Assembly: GCA_028554795.2 (NCBI GenBank)
Contig: CM068841.1
Span: forward strand, 23,431,308 to 23,495,307
Length of the DNA stretch: 64,000 nucleotides
Reading direction: 5' to 3'
Source of the DNA: Sinohyriopsis cumingii
Lineage: Eukaryota > Mollusca > Bivalvia > Unionida > Unionidae
Of this stretch, positions 41,300-54,757 are shown one piece after another. The position numbers and the translations under genes were made by a program. A model generated the notes under the pieces. It was not told the DNA's origin. It did not search any database and worked only from the letters and a program-made list of their open reading frames with translations. Position 1 is the first letter of the stretch. Every line of letters starts with the position of its first letter.

Positions 41300-41557
41300 A
41301 GGTAGCTTTAACAATTTTTCAGTCATATCGCTACGATGTCTGCAGTGTGGCAGTTTATAGTGATGTCTAGCACTGGGGCATCATGCCGCAGACATGTAGC
41401 ATGATGTCCCACCCAGTCACATTATCCTGACACCGGGCCGACCAGTCCTAACACTAACCTCTTAATGCTGAGCGCCAAGCGAGGCAGCTGTTAGTACCAT
41501 TTTTGTAAGTCTTTGGTATGACTCGGCCGGGGATCGAACCCACGACCTCCCGCATCC
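41300..41557 (-). mobile_element. tRNA-derived SINE fragment
   Basis: The minus strand begins with GGGAGGTCGTGGGTTCGATC, which includes a tRNA B box (GGTTCGATCC, plus 41531-41540), followed by about 200 bp of non-tRNA body containing a GGCGCTCAGCATTAAGAGG segment that I associate with molluscan SINEs. The A box and head are missing, so the copy is 5'-truncated. Useful as a taxonomic hint. Confidence 0.65.
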
Positions 41558-41645
41558 GATAATTTGTTCTTCATAAGATTATCAAGGCAATATATGAATG
41601 TTTCTGCAATTGCAATAAAAATATTTTTCAAGCCTTAAAGATCAG

Positions 41646-41695
<50 letters not shown>
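41646..41695. repeat. (TG)n microsatellite
   Basis: About 24 TG units. Confidence 0.97.
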
Positions 41696-41697
<2 letters not shown>

Positions 41698-44600
41698 CGT
41701 AGGCATAAGCCCACATTTGAAAACCTAAATACCCTTCAATTGTATTCCGGACAGAACAAGTTAAAATCCATATATGAGGTTCTATACCATTCACATGTAT
41801 GCATGAGATCATACGGTAATGTCCATTTTTGAAGTTATATACTGGAAATATATGACCTAAATTATATTTGTGCAGATTAGAAACTGCGCTTGAGCAAGTT
41901 TTGTCTGTTTACTACAATCCAGCAAGCGACCAGAAGTGATGATTGGAAGGAACATACGCTTTTCAGTTAGATTCGTATTAAATATTAAAAAATTTCCAAC
42001 ATCAAATAATAAAAACATAAAAAAGTTTCTTAATGTATGCACTCTTACACATATAGATGCTCTGTAATCATCAGTCTATACATTTTATTTGATAAGGTCA
42101 GGCACTTCTGGAGAGACAATCAGTGTGTGAGGATGATGTTTTTATATATCATTAACAACATATGTTGCTGATGGAAAATAATTTATCATTTGTTTATGTT
42201 TTCAATTGGATACCATAGAAAGATCTGCAGAACTCAATGTTGTGTTATAGAAATTCAAAATATGCCTTCCACTAAGTCGCTATAGAAGCCACATCATTTC
42301 TAGAGGGAACCGTTGAAAGAAATATGAGGGGACATGCGATGTAAATTGTCCCAACCAACATCAACGAGCCATTCTAAAGAAGCTGAAAACATGTTTCAGT
42401 GGGCATGCAATGAAATATTTCTACCAAATTGCCTCAGCCATTTTAAAACACATACTCAATATACATTTTCTATATGGTAATTATGAATATCGCCCCATTG
42501 TCATAAAATCCAACTTATAAATAATTATAATGGAGCATCACCTACGATACAGTGTTATCCATTTATATAAGAAAGTGTTTCAAATATTATGGAGCAGTAG
42601 TTGAAAAATATGTCCGTATATTGCTAAGGAAGCCACGCCATTGCTAGGGGAGGCATCCAGTCAACATTGTGAATAAATACAAGCCATTAGAAACATTCCT
42701 TCCAAATTAAAGTTGACTCAGCTATTCTAGAGACAAAAATGCAAAAAGATTTTCCACCTGGTTGCTCGGAAGCTATACTGTTGATTGGTGAGCTACTCCA
42801 TAATACGTTTGACAGAGCATATCCTAGAAAACACTTCAACCAATCTAGTTTGAAGTAATAGAAAAGACATTTTCTACCTCATAGTTTAAAAATCAACACC
42901 ATCTGCTATGAACTAATTCAAAGAAAAAATGTAGAGAAAGAAGTAGAGCACACTCCTATAAAGTTTCTCGGTTTGATCAATCCTGGCTCCACTCTCTGGA
43001 GAAATTATAAAATAGGTTTTCTATATGGTTGCTATGGAAGCCACATTGTTCCTAGATTAATCACTCTGAATATATTTGGATAGTGCATGTATTAAGGAAC
43101 AGTCATGCCAAATTTGTTTATAAAATGCGCATACATTTTCAGAAGAATCCAAGAAAGCAAATCTGGACAGACAGCTGATGGACGATGGATGATTGGTCAT
43201 GCCATAAAGACAGATGATCTTTAGCCACATGAGCTAAAATGTCACAGAACCATTTGTTGTCCTGGTAGCTTCATCTGAAAAACTATATGACAATAGAAAC
43301 AGAACAAGTCTTAATTAGGCAGACATGTAATGCTTTGATTTGATGCGAAAAAAGAATAAGTACCACATTCCCATGATCATCATAATAAAATCTGCGTATT
43401 ATAATTCTGAAATGAAACGGATTAGCAAGACTAGAGAAACAAATCCGACACCGCCTTTTTAGATAATCTACTGCAAGGTATATAAGAAAATATTTAAATC
43501 GGCATCTATTCTTTTTTAAGCGAAAATCAATTTAAAGCTGCGATATGCTCTCAGGCAAAAGAGGATCCGCTCTTTCACTCAGGGGAATTCTGTTGGCTTA
43601 GAAACGACATGTATGTCCTAATGACACTAAACTTACTGTCCTCAGATAATAAAAGCATATCTGACCCCGTCATCACACATCTTGTCAGGAAAATAACACT
43701 AATTGAGACGTAAAAGACTTAAACAGTTTGCATGCACAACCGTGGTACACATATTGGAGTGTTAAAAACTTAGAAGTGAATCATCATGATCAATTTTAGG
43801 AATGCATGTAACTATTAATTCATTGCATATATTATATCATGGCAGATTGGGTCTATGATATTTGCGCTAGTGTCTATATATAGTATATAATGAAAGACCT
43901 GGCTCTATGCTGTTTGCATTAGTGACCACCCTACATTATCGAAAACAAATTAAGAGGTTAAATTTCCTAAAGTAATAAACAATTCGCTATGCAAAGATAA
44001 ATACATGTATCGCATTTACTAGCTTTGAAGTCAGGTCTAACTGCAAACCATGATGACGCTGATCGGTTGTTGCACAATACACTGGGAGATGGAATATCAG
44101 AATAGAGCTTTTAGATTTCGGTTGATGAAAAAGGCTAACGTCTTTCCATACCCAATGATTTTGCTACTTTTACTTTTACCTCCATCATCACACAAGAGTG
44201 TATCCGATGTGAAATTATCAACTATAAACTTGCAGTGAAGGAGTTTTGAGCAAAGAAACAAAACGATTCACATGCAGAGATATCGAAACTATGGAATCAA
44301 TACATCAACAGTGCATAGAATTTCATAGTCTAAGCGGCTCCTATTTACGAGTTGTACAATATTTCTGTACTGAACAGCGTGAAGTGATTTGGCCAAATAT
44401 AGAATTAAGGAAATGATATTATAACACAAATCTATTCGACATTTATTCTCAGTTGCTGCGGCCTGGTGGAAATGTGTTTTAACAACACACTGCCCAGAGT
44501 TTGGAATTTACAATCACAAATGATAATGTTTTACAGCGAACTGTCTTACAATCAAATATTATCCACTCAAAGTATTTCAGAAAATATCTTTAAAAATACT
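41696..44600. other. no gene; weak dispersed repeats
   Basis: Between 42270 and 43060 a GTTGCTATGGAAGCCACATT-like phrase recurs at irregular spacing (near 42277, 42622, 42762 and 43027), the trace of an old repeat. No coding sequence was recognised. Confidence 0.45.
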
Positions 44601-44629
44601 GTGCATCACATTTGCCTGTGTTACGTGTT

Positions 44630-45930
44630 AGTCTAGGTGATAGACCATGTCTCAAATGTGGTATCGGAGTATAGTCTCGTAATCAGCAATGCCGACCAAG
44701 CGGATAGGCTTCGCGAGTACTATCGTGTGCGTCGACGAAGATTCACGAAAGCAACAAATATGGAAATAACCGACTATTGTATACTTGATGTAATTGGACC
44801 AACAACCGAACTACTGCCTGTTTCGCGAGATAAACGAAGGCAAGAGCAACTAACATAACGCAAGAAGCGCTGATGTACTTGCTTTATTAGGACTCTTAAC
44901 AGATCCACGTCCGACTGAGACAGCTGTTTGGTAACATGAATGAAAATGTTGCTGATAAGTTCAAGATGAATGTACTGGAAATTAAATCTAAGAGTATGAG
45001 GGGCTGAGTCCTAAAACCTAAAACGTAACTGATTGTGGTTGGATAGCAGACCGGTAAAACATCCCCAACATGATATGTATGTTGAATTTGTGCATGAATG
45101 GCACGAATTCGCACACACAGCCAACCGGGTCCGGTGGAAGACATATTGAATGGGTGTGTATCGTTGCACCAAGGTGAGTTTGGATCCGCTGGACACAAGC
45201 GATGGGTTTTTACGGATGGAATCACTACTTAAGCCACGGGATTATTAACAATTTTGTGTCCGCGAAAACGACTTTTAATTCCCCTTGCACACAATGCTCT
45301 ACTCAATGGATGCTTTGCTGGTCGTTCGCCACCAGAAACCAGAAGATAACGTGTTGCTTGTTTAGGAAAATCAATTTTTTTCTGAAATTTTAAATGCACC
45401 ACCATACCATACAGGGCCTTTAGTACATTGTATACATATACCGAACGAATTTGTTTCTGATTCAATCTAACAGAGGTGGTTGTGGAACTGATATGTGAAA
45501 CGTTGACAGTCCTCTGCAGTATCGTCGCAGCGGTTTTTACCCCGAAGGCTCTTGTGATTTCATTATTTAACGCTCTTATGACTGATCGAAGCCTCGCGAG
45601 ATGGAGCACGCTGGATTCGAGACCTCATTAACAACATCTGCTCGTGTCAAAATAACCGTCCCGCAAGTATACGGCTAAACTAAGCTTGAATGGCCTGATC
45701 GTGATGGTTCGGGTACGTAAATTTGTAAAATGTATGTTAGGCTAAACCATGCTCAAGCAATCCCAAGGATGACTTTTGTTGCACTCTCTAACTTTTGAAC
45801 GCTATTTCACCCTTCTGATAACAACAAAATATGCGCGGAAACTATGCTTTTCTTATTAATGGTCGCTTGTTTGATTGTTTATTACTTTAATATATTTTAT
45901 TTCCAATGACCGAACTTGGCCTGCTTCAAA
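44630..45930. other. gene-like remnants on both strands, unidentified
   Basis: More balanced base composition and overlapping mid-length frames: plus 44637-44858; minus 44896-45225 with a SSTGPGWLCVRIRA-like string; minus 45229-45609. On the minus strand these follow the PLA2-like fragment at 45934-46149 and could be capsid remnants of a parvovirus-like protein, but no motif was strong enough to name one. Confidence 0.3.
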
Positions 45931-45933
45931 GTG

Positions 45934-46149
45934 CTATGATAGTCTAAATAACTCCTTTTGTGATCCATCTGGCGATCCTTTCTCCGAGTGTAGGTTTAAT
46001 AGCTTCACGTCATGTTGGTGTGCATGAAAATAGTTTGATATTTTATAAGCAAGGTCATGTATGTAACATGCAGTATCCACGAGTTTAATATGTTCTTTAC
46101 CAGGCTTTCTTAGTTTGTATATCCAGCCGTGTATCAAGGCTGCAGTCAC
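45934..46149 (-). pseudogene. phospholipase A2-like motif fragment (parvovirus VP1-like), tentative
   Basis: The open frame includes KPGKEHIKLVDTACYIHDLAYK. The -VD-AC--HDLAY- core resembles the catalytic HD--Y of parvoviral and Polinton-associated PLA2 domains, which help virions escape endosomes; the glycine-rich calcium loop before it is degenerate. The fragment starts about 380 bases from, and divergent to, the ATPase remnant at 46505-47041. No intact gene. This is a resemblance from memory, not a search. Confidence 0.35.
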
Positions 46150-46504
46150 TTTTATCTAGGCCTGCTAAAGGAGCCATAGATGGTTTTTAACATGGCATTT
46201 ACTCCATGATTTTCCGGGTATTGTCATTAATCAAGCAGCGAAATCATCGCTGTGACATTTTGTTTAATGAATGAATGTAAACTTCTTTGTTCCACACCGA
46301 ACATGAGTTCCAGTTTTAGCAACTCAATCACTGCATGGTTGAACCTGCGTCTCATTTTCTTCACGTTTTCTTGCTTTATCGTACACAGGATGGACGCATG
46401 TTTGTGTTCCACAATAATTGATATTTAATATGGCATCACGAAAGATAGATAAACATTAACCGCCATCGACTTTTCTGCTCAGGCATAGCCCAGCGTACCC
46501 AAGT

Positions 46505-47041
46505 ACGGTGTTTCCAAACTCTGTTTGCGTGTTTATAACTGGCCCGGATAGATGCGGGAAAAAATCAACTTTTGTTGAATCTGATAATGAACAGTTTAAC
46601 ATGGGGGAGTTTTTACGCGGTTGTGACCTCAACAGATGATGAGCCATGTTATAATTTATTCAAATATATTATGAAAGCGGTTCAATCATTAATCGAGGAA
46701 TCTCCTACCATTGATGACTTTGATTCGAACGCAGCTATTCCATCTTGTCAAGTTATGCGTGGATAAGAAGAAAATACCGTGATGATATATCCCGTAGGCC
46801 GACAATAAAATACAGACGTGATTTATGTAGCACAAAGATACGCACAAGTAACGAAAGTAATGTGAGAAAACTGAAAAATGGTAAGGATATTTCATGGTAT
46901 TGACGAACATGGTTTCGCAAATGTTTATTGGACTTGGTGTGCTGCTGACCACTTTTTTATGGGATGAGTTTCGGTATATGTCTGTGGTGGTAACCCAGGA
47001 CCGGTATGGTGTCATCGCGATCAACTTTATCAGACTATTAT
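46505..47041 (+). pseudogene. A32-like packaging ATPase remnant of another virus-like element
   Basis: A Walker A string FITGPDRCGK (about 46529-46558) runs, after a shift at an A-run, into a LLLNLIMNSLTWGSFYAVVT block, then TIDDFD. Further on come VIYVAQRYAQVTKVM, ENLKMVRIFHGIDEHG and a RYGVIAINFIR ending. The order (P-loop, LLLNL-I, Walker-B-distal Q-Y sensor, C-terminal IN strand) matches A32/Polinton-type ATPases. It is only distantly like the intact ATPase at 9803-10546, so it comes from a different lineage. Several stops and shifts; dead. Confidence 0.5.
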
Positions 47042-47059
47042 AATACATTTTTGACTCAT

Positions 47060-47820
47060 ATCAAACTGGAGGCTACGACAAAGTATAACGTTTGCAAGAC
47101 TTAAGGAAAAAAAAGAAGCTGTAAAACCTCTGAAACAAGATCCCAGGCGGCAAGTTCGTGCACCTGAACCTAAACCTAAACACGAACCGCAAGTAGGGCA
47201 AAAAACATCTAACAACACGGCACACATTTACACATCTACTAAAACAAATATCTAAATACTATTGGCGAAGAAAGAAAAAAAAAAAACAACAACAAACAAC
47301 TGCAATAAGCTAAGGAAAGGACGAGGTCTTTGTAGACTGCGTGATATCCACGAAATTGCGGATCATTTGGAAACATCGGTGTGTTCGGTTCGCGTGGGCA
47401 ACAACGCCCCATAAATCGATTTATAAGCAGTTACTCGGCCAATGACACCATGGAACTATGAACGTTCCGCGCGTTGATGCATGAACTTAATGGAGACATT
47501 GATGATTTATGCAACATCGATGATGAATTCTGATGCATACATCATTATCACAGAGCAGATTATTGTTATAAATACCCCGAATGTTACCTGAATAATTTTT
47601 GTTGTTGTTGTATATATCTTTATTTAATGATCAAGTTTAAGTCGGGGAACTTTCAATTTCTCTAATAATACTTCGTTCTGAGGATAACATAGACAATCTT
47701 CTGCAACATGAAGATGGAGACTATGATGCAATTGTAGAAGAATTACATCTTGTTACAAAATTGTTGAGACTATATCATCATAAGGACACAAGCAGGGAAT
47801 TGTATGTTTAAATTATTGCA
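47060..47820 (+). other. charged coding-like stretches, unidentified
   Basis: RLKEKKEAVKPLKQDPRRQ plus a Pro/Lys-rich string at about 47093-47200, and a YDAIVEELHLVTKLLRLYHH-like helix at about 47720-47790, both on plus. They may be further genes of the decayed virus-like element. Confidence 0.3.
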
Positions 47821-50559
47821 TTTGTTGAAAGTAGAAAAATAAGATTAAAAAGCAGACATTTCGTTTTGAAAAATATCCAACTGAGTATTAAATTAGTAAA
47901 AATCTAGTCCGCATGTTAGAAAGAGGTTTCGTTCTGTTAAATAGTTATGCTTAAGTTATCACCGTTACATTCAATGCATCAATAAGTTCATATAATGAAA
48001 ATGTAAAAATAGAGAGAGTATATAACAACTCGAAAATGTAAACGGGGGATGGGGCAAGATTACGAATATACCTAGACAGAAATGTCAGCAAACAAACAAT
48101 GTCAAGAGAGCTAATGCTGACTCGGGTAAGCACTTAGAACGAGGGCAAATACTCTCAATAAGCGCGATACAAGTAATAAAAAATTTTATATTCACTCTGT
48201 ATGACGTGGAGCAAAAGCAATTATTCCGGAGAGCGTTATTTTCACCAACTAAACATGGAGTCATCTGAAAAAAAGTTGAGAGCATGTGCCAGATCGTAAT
48301 GTAGACTTCGAGAATCTTTTTCAAGTCATCATATTGGAGGATAGACTGTCATCATAAGGATGTGATAAATGTCTATTTGTGTGAAAAGAAGCTAAACAAT
48401 AACAACATTAATGTATTACTGACATTAAATGCCGAAATCATAACTGACTGGATTTTTATCAGACACTCACAAAAGAACTTTTCTCAAAACTAGGTCATAA
48501 TGGTTTCCTATTTCACACGTGCGAAACGAGTGCTCGTTTATCCCTGCAAAGCAATATAAACTTTGTGGGTGTATACTTACGTAAAGCAGAATAAATGAGA
48601 TGGATTCATTGCAGTTGAGGCCCACTTTTTCAAAAAAAATGTGCTCGTAATTAAGGAGGTTGTGTGTTTTGATTAACCCTCCTACCACCACCAGCTCCTT
48701 TTGATCCACCATTACAAGCAACTAAACGTGCATATTATTCCTGACTTTCCTTTACTGATGGGTTGCTTTCCACATGATAAAGTTCACATACTTACATCAG
48801 GTAGACTATTGTGCCCTGACTTCTAGATCACATGACTTCTTGATAAAGGGAACTGGCCCATTCATGCTACGTCTGGTGCGCACATACTGTTTACCCATGG
48901 GACCTGAATCGACATGATGATGATAAAATATTACCAATCTTTATCAGAAAACGGAAGAAATGTCAGTGGATGACAAGTAATCATTTTCAATGAATATCCT
49001 TTTTTTGTTAGCACATGAAATTGCCACTTTACGAAAAAAACAAAATTGGTTGCACATGACAATAACATTCACCCATATAAATGTGTGATTAGAAATTTAT
49101 CTGTATGGACAAGTAAACAAAGTCACCCCTTTCCTTATTTTAAAGTACTAATCAGTGAATAGAGTGGCCACACTTGTGCAGTTTCTGAAATTATCTTCTT
49201 ACACAGTTTGGGGATTCGCAGCAGATTTAACACTTTTGCAGACTTTTTAGTCATCTGGATAGTTGTGCAGCACACTTTAAAAAATTTCCAAATGGCAAAA
49301 AAATGTTATTTAAGCTCTTGGTTGCTAAATATGCAAATTGGCAAATAATACTATGCTGCATGTAAAGCAGCATGTGTGACAAAAATATGGGTCTGTTTTG
49401 TGCTCCTGTCCTCCAAAAGTGGATTTAGCTCACATATAATTTGCTTAGATAAATGTTTTCAGACTGTGTATTTTGCGATGAGAATTCGTGGATTTGTCAT
49501 GAAATATTCGTGGTGAACCTGAATTAGGCACATCTAATGCTTGAATTAGCAACCTTTAGAATAGGCGTACCGCTGACGACATAATATGCGCCTTCCTTGT
49601 GCTAACATTTCTCTGTATACATGTAGACACTAGAAGAACATGACTTAATTGAAATTATTGACCAATGGGTCACAAATCCCCGGATCTTCGGTTAAGGTAT
49701 GCTGTCTTGGACCAAATGTACTGTGCATAACTATTTTTGTTCATATCAGACGCAGCGGAAAAGTGATCTTTGACTTTTAGACCAGACATCTGTATTTTTC
49801 TTTATTATTCAAAGTGCAAGTAATCTACAAAATACTCTAAAATGAACATTATTTTGCAAAGCCTTTTCTGTTTGGGCCGCTATGACATTTTCCTTTGATG
49901 TTTCAATGGCAAATTCAATGATACTTCCACAAACTTTGGTCAAAGTACATGGTCTAGAACTAAAGTTTTCATAAGTGTCACTTCCTCAAGTCACAATGTG
50001 CTTGACCATTGTCCTTTTGACTCTGACTCCACAATAAATAGTCTTCGTTCTTACTCAACACGTAAGTCGTCCACAGTCTCCACAGATATTTGTGCTATAG
50101 AAATAAAGATATCATGCAAGAACTATTTTGCTTCTTTGACTCACAATATCATTGACTTTTGGACGACAATCAGTTGGTTTCTTTCTTACCCAATCATCCG
50201 CAAACAATGGTCAATATTGGTGGTATACACTAACATTAATATGCAAAATCCATTGTTCTTATGACCTTTAACTCCAACATCAACAGCGTGTTTTATGGCC
50301 CTTACACAACGTGTAAGTGATCCACAAACATTGATAAAGGCACATGGTTGAGAATAAAAATGTTTGGGCAGAAATTGTTTTCAGTCGCAGTTACAGTGAC
50401 CCTTTGACCTTTTATCCGAACATGAAAATGGCAATGGATGGGGAGACGAACAATCAACATGATATCACAATATGTTCTGCCTTAAACTAGGCATACAAAG
50501 ACTTTCAGTGATCTTGATTCTCAGCAACACTTTAAGGATACGTGCAATGATCAACCGTT
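47821..50559. other. no gene recognised
   Basis: AT-rich. From about 49870 the sequence has recurrent TTGACCTTTTGACTC-like phrases, resembling an old dispersed repeat. Confidence 0.45.
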
Positions 50560-53310
50560 TAACTACATCTAAAAATACAGGGAAATTCAATACTACTGAC
50601 TCTTAACTTTATCTAACAATCTAATGATATGAACAATGCACACATATTTTAACTCAATCAAAAAGGTACCGAGGAAATCAATGCTCTTGACTCTTTACTC
50701 CATCTTACAATTTTATGAGATGAGGCATGCACACATATTTTAACTACATCAACAATGTACTGTGAAATTGAATACTTTTGATTTTTAACTCCATCTAACG
50801 TTCTAAATAGAGGCAATGCCAAATATTTTAACGCCATTTAACATTCTAAACATACGGGTAATGGCAAACAGTTTAACTCCAAATAACAGTCTAAATAGAC
50901 TGGAAAAGACAAACAATTTAAAATGTACTGGAAATTGAATCTTGACTCTTAACTACATCTAACAATCTCTTGAGATGAGCAATGCATCTCAACTACATCT
51001 AAATAGACGGGCTAAGACAAACGATTAACAGTTTAATTCCATCTAACGGTCTTAATAGACGGGCAATGTCAAAAAGTTTAACTCTATCCAAAGTAAACTG
51101 GGAAATTCAACTCTCTTGTCTCTTAACTCCATCTAACAATCTAATGAAATGATCAATGCACATTAGTCTAACTCCATCTAAAATGTACTGCGAAATTCAA
51201 TGAGCTTGACTCTTAACTCCATCTACCAGTCAAATTGGAAGGGCAATACCTGCCATTTTAACTTCATTCAACAGTTTAAATAGACGGGCGATGACAAGCA
51301 GTTTAAATCGATCTATCAGTCTAAATAGACGAACAATGACAAACAGTTTAGCTCCATCTAAAATGTACTGGGAAATTAAATAATCTCGACTCTTAACTCC
51401 TAACAATCTAATGAGATGAGCAATGCATTTGTTTAAAAACTACCTCTAAAATATAATGGGAAATGTAATACACTTGACTCTTAACACCATTTAATAAGCT
51501 AATGAGATGTGCAATACGCAAATAATTTAACCACATCTAAAATGTACTGGGCAATTCAATACCATATTCTCTTAACTCTATATAACAATCTAATGAGATG
51601 AGTTATGTACAAACAGTTTAACTCGATCTGAAATTTACTGGGAATTTCAATGCTTTTGACTCTTAACTCCATCTAGCAGTCTAAATGAACGGGCAGTGAC
51701 ACATTTTTTAATTCCATCTAACAGTCTTAACAGATGGGCCATGACAACACGTTTAACTTCATCTAACGGTCTAAATAGACGGGCCATGACAACACGTTTA
51801 ACTCCATCTAACGGTCTAAATAGACGAGCAATGCGAACCAGTTTAACTCTATCTAAAATGTACTGGGAAAGGCAATACTCTTGACTCTTAAAGCATCTAC
51901 CAATCTAATGAGATGAGCAATGCACAAACAGTTTAAATCCATCCAAAATGTACTTCTTGATTCAATGCTTTTGATTCTTGACTCCATCTGACAGTGTAAT
52001 TAGACGGGTAATGACAAATAGTTTAAATGCATCAAACAGTCAAACTAGAGGGACAATGAAAAACAGGTTAGCTCCATCTAAAATGTACTGGGAAATTTAA
52101 TTGAGATGAGCAATGTACAAACAATTCTAAAATATAATGGGTAATTAAATACTCTTGACACTTAACTCCATCTAACAATTTCTTGAGATGAGCAATGCAA
52201 ACATAATTAAACTCGATCTGAAATGTACTGAGAAAGTCAATACCTTTGACTATTAACAACATCAAACAATCTAATGCGCTGAGCAATGCACATATAATTA
52301 AACCCCATCTAAAAAGTACTGTAAATTTAATACTCTTCACTGTTAACTCCATCTAATAATCTAATTAGATGAGCAATGCACAAACAGTTTAACTGCATCT
52401 AACAGTCTAAGTAGACTGGCAGTGACAAACAGTTTAATTCTATCTAACAGTTTAAACAGATGGGTAATGAAAAAACGTTTAACTCCATTTAACGGTCTAA
52501 ATAGATCGGCAATGACAAACAGTTTAAACCCATCTAACATTCTAAATAGACTGGCAATTCAATTTGTTTAGCTCTATCTGAAATGTACTGGGAAATTCAA
52601 CACACCCGTCTCATAAATCAATATACCAGTCTATATAGACTGGCAATGACATACCTTTTCACTACATCTAACAGTCTAAATAGATGGGTAATGGCAGACG
52701 GTTTAAATGCATCTGTCTAAATAGAGGGGCAATGACAAACATTTTAGCTCCATCTAAAATGTACTGGGAAATACAACAATCTTGACTCTTATCTCCATAT
52801 AACAATCTCTTGAGATGAGCAATGCACATACAGTTTTACTCCATCTAACAGTCTAATTAGACGGGCAGTGACAAACAGTTTAACGCCTTCTAACAGCCTA
52901 AACAGACGGGCAATGACAAACAGTTTAACTCCTTTTAACAGTCGAAACAGACGGGTAATGACAGACAGGTTACCTCCATCTAAATCTAATATAGACGGGC
53001 AATGACAAACATGTTAACTACATCTAAAATGTACTGGGAAATTCAACACTCTTGAGTCTTAACTCCATCTAACAATCTCTTGAGATTAGCAATGCACATA
53101 CAGTTTACCTCCATCTAACATTCTAAATAGACGGGCTATGCCAAACAGTTTATCTCCATCTAACAGTCTAAATAGACGGGCAATGACAAACAGTTTATCT
53201 CCATCTAACAGTCTAAATAGACGGCCAATGACAAACAGTTTACTCCATCTAACAGTCCAAATAGACGGGCAATGACAGACAGTTTATTCCCGTCTGTGAT
53301 TGTATCGGGG
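50560..53310. repeat. 2.7-kb minisatellite of two to three 45-bp monomer types
   Basis: All monomers begin CTCCATCTAA and are about 45 bp. Type A continues CAGTCTAAATAGACGGGCAA and ends ACAAACAGTTTAA. Type B continues AATGTACTGGGAAATTCAAT and ends CTTGACTCTTAA. Type C continues CAATCTAATGAGATGAGCAA. Types mostly follow a B-C-A order, giving a higher-order repeat; the right end (53148-53290) is a homogeneous run of type A. Monomers are diverged on the left and most uniform on the right. Confidence 0.93.
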
Positions 53311-54706
53311 AATTAAATATACTCACATATTGACTCCATCTGAGTATGTAGTTATATTTGTTGTGTACTGCACATTTCAATAAATTACGCTTGAGACCAT
53401 GCATAAATTCCAGTTCTGAGTTTCCTCACGAAATTACAACACTGGCGCATGCACGGACATCAAAATTCCATTCCAGCAAGGAGTCACCAGGTGTCAAAGT
53501 TCAACACTGAATATGCTAATACAAACTGTTTATTCTAAAACAAACTCGATTGGATCGCCACGAAAATATTCGGAAAAAGTCACGATTTCATAAATATGAT
53601 CTTCAGAATAGTTTGTATTGGTATAGGAAGCTAGGAAGCTTATTGCAAACACCTACGCGCAATGGTTGGCTATAAAAAGATGCTATACAACTATACTATA
53701 TTGAAAGCAATTACAGTAAATCAAGGTGTTTATTAAAAATGTGTACGTACAGCAACCAATACTATCTCAATAGCAACAACCCCAGTTTGAACTCACAATC
53801 TGTAACATATATGTGTTCTCTTTTAAGTGAATATAGTGTACAAAGTTTGGACAAAAATATTAAAGAATGTCATTGTAAAACAGTTTTGTATATATGACAT
53901 ATAGCCCATTCCAGGTACACCAAGATATTTCCAGCCTGTTGACTGTCATGTAAATCTCTCAAATTTGATATTATGCGATAATGTTATGGCGAGATAACCT
54001 CATTCATCTTACCGATTGTTCGTTCTTGTGATAAGCAATTATCCTTTTCTACTACTCCAAACAAGGTTCTTCAGTAATTTTCATTTCTTTTAAATATAGG
54101 TCCCATGAAAAACAAACATTTTGTTATATTTTCTAGTGAAACATGCACTAAGTAATAATTTTATTCCACTAGTTATGTCTGGAATCGTCAACATAATATA
54201 TATTTGTTTTTGAGAGTGCAAAACATCTATTAGAAATGAGGCATAACCTGATATCCAGTATTATATGCTGTATTATGTACCATAAACTCTCTACCTGAAT
54301 GTATAATAATACTAAAACAAAAGCAATCCAAATATTAAAGTTTGCAAGAACATCTATAAGGCACAACGGGCATACAAGCGAGGTTTGAATAGGGCACAAC
54401 ATGCATGCAAGCGATTTTTCAACCTGTTTTGTGCTTTTGCATATTTAATTCTGTATACTTATGAGCTTGAGCCACCCGGCCATCTTCTGATCACGCCCTT
54501 TCAAAATAATGGTTGTGCAGTCTTCTCACGTTTTTAGGTAGGTAGAAAATTAGAAACAGAACATAAAAGAAGTTTACAATTTGATGTCTGCAAAAAGCAC
54601 TTAGTACGTTACATAATTCATATACCATGGACTGATGCATAAATGAATGAATAAACGAATGATTAATGGAGATTTATATTTAAAAAAACTTGTGCACATC
54701 AATTCT

Positions 54707-54757
<51 letters not shown>

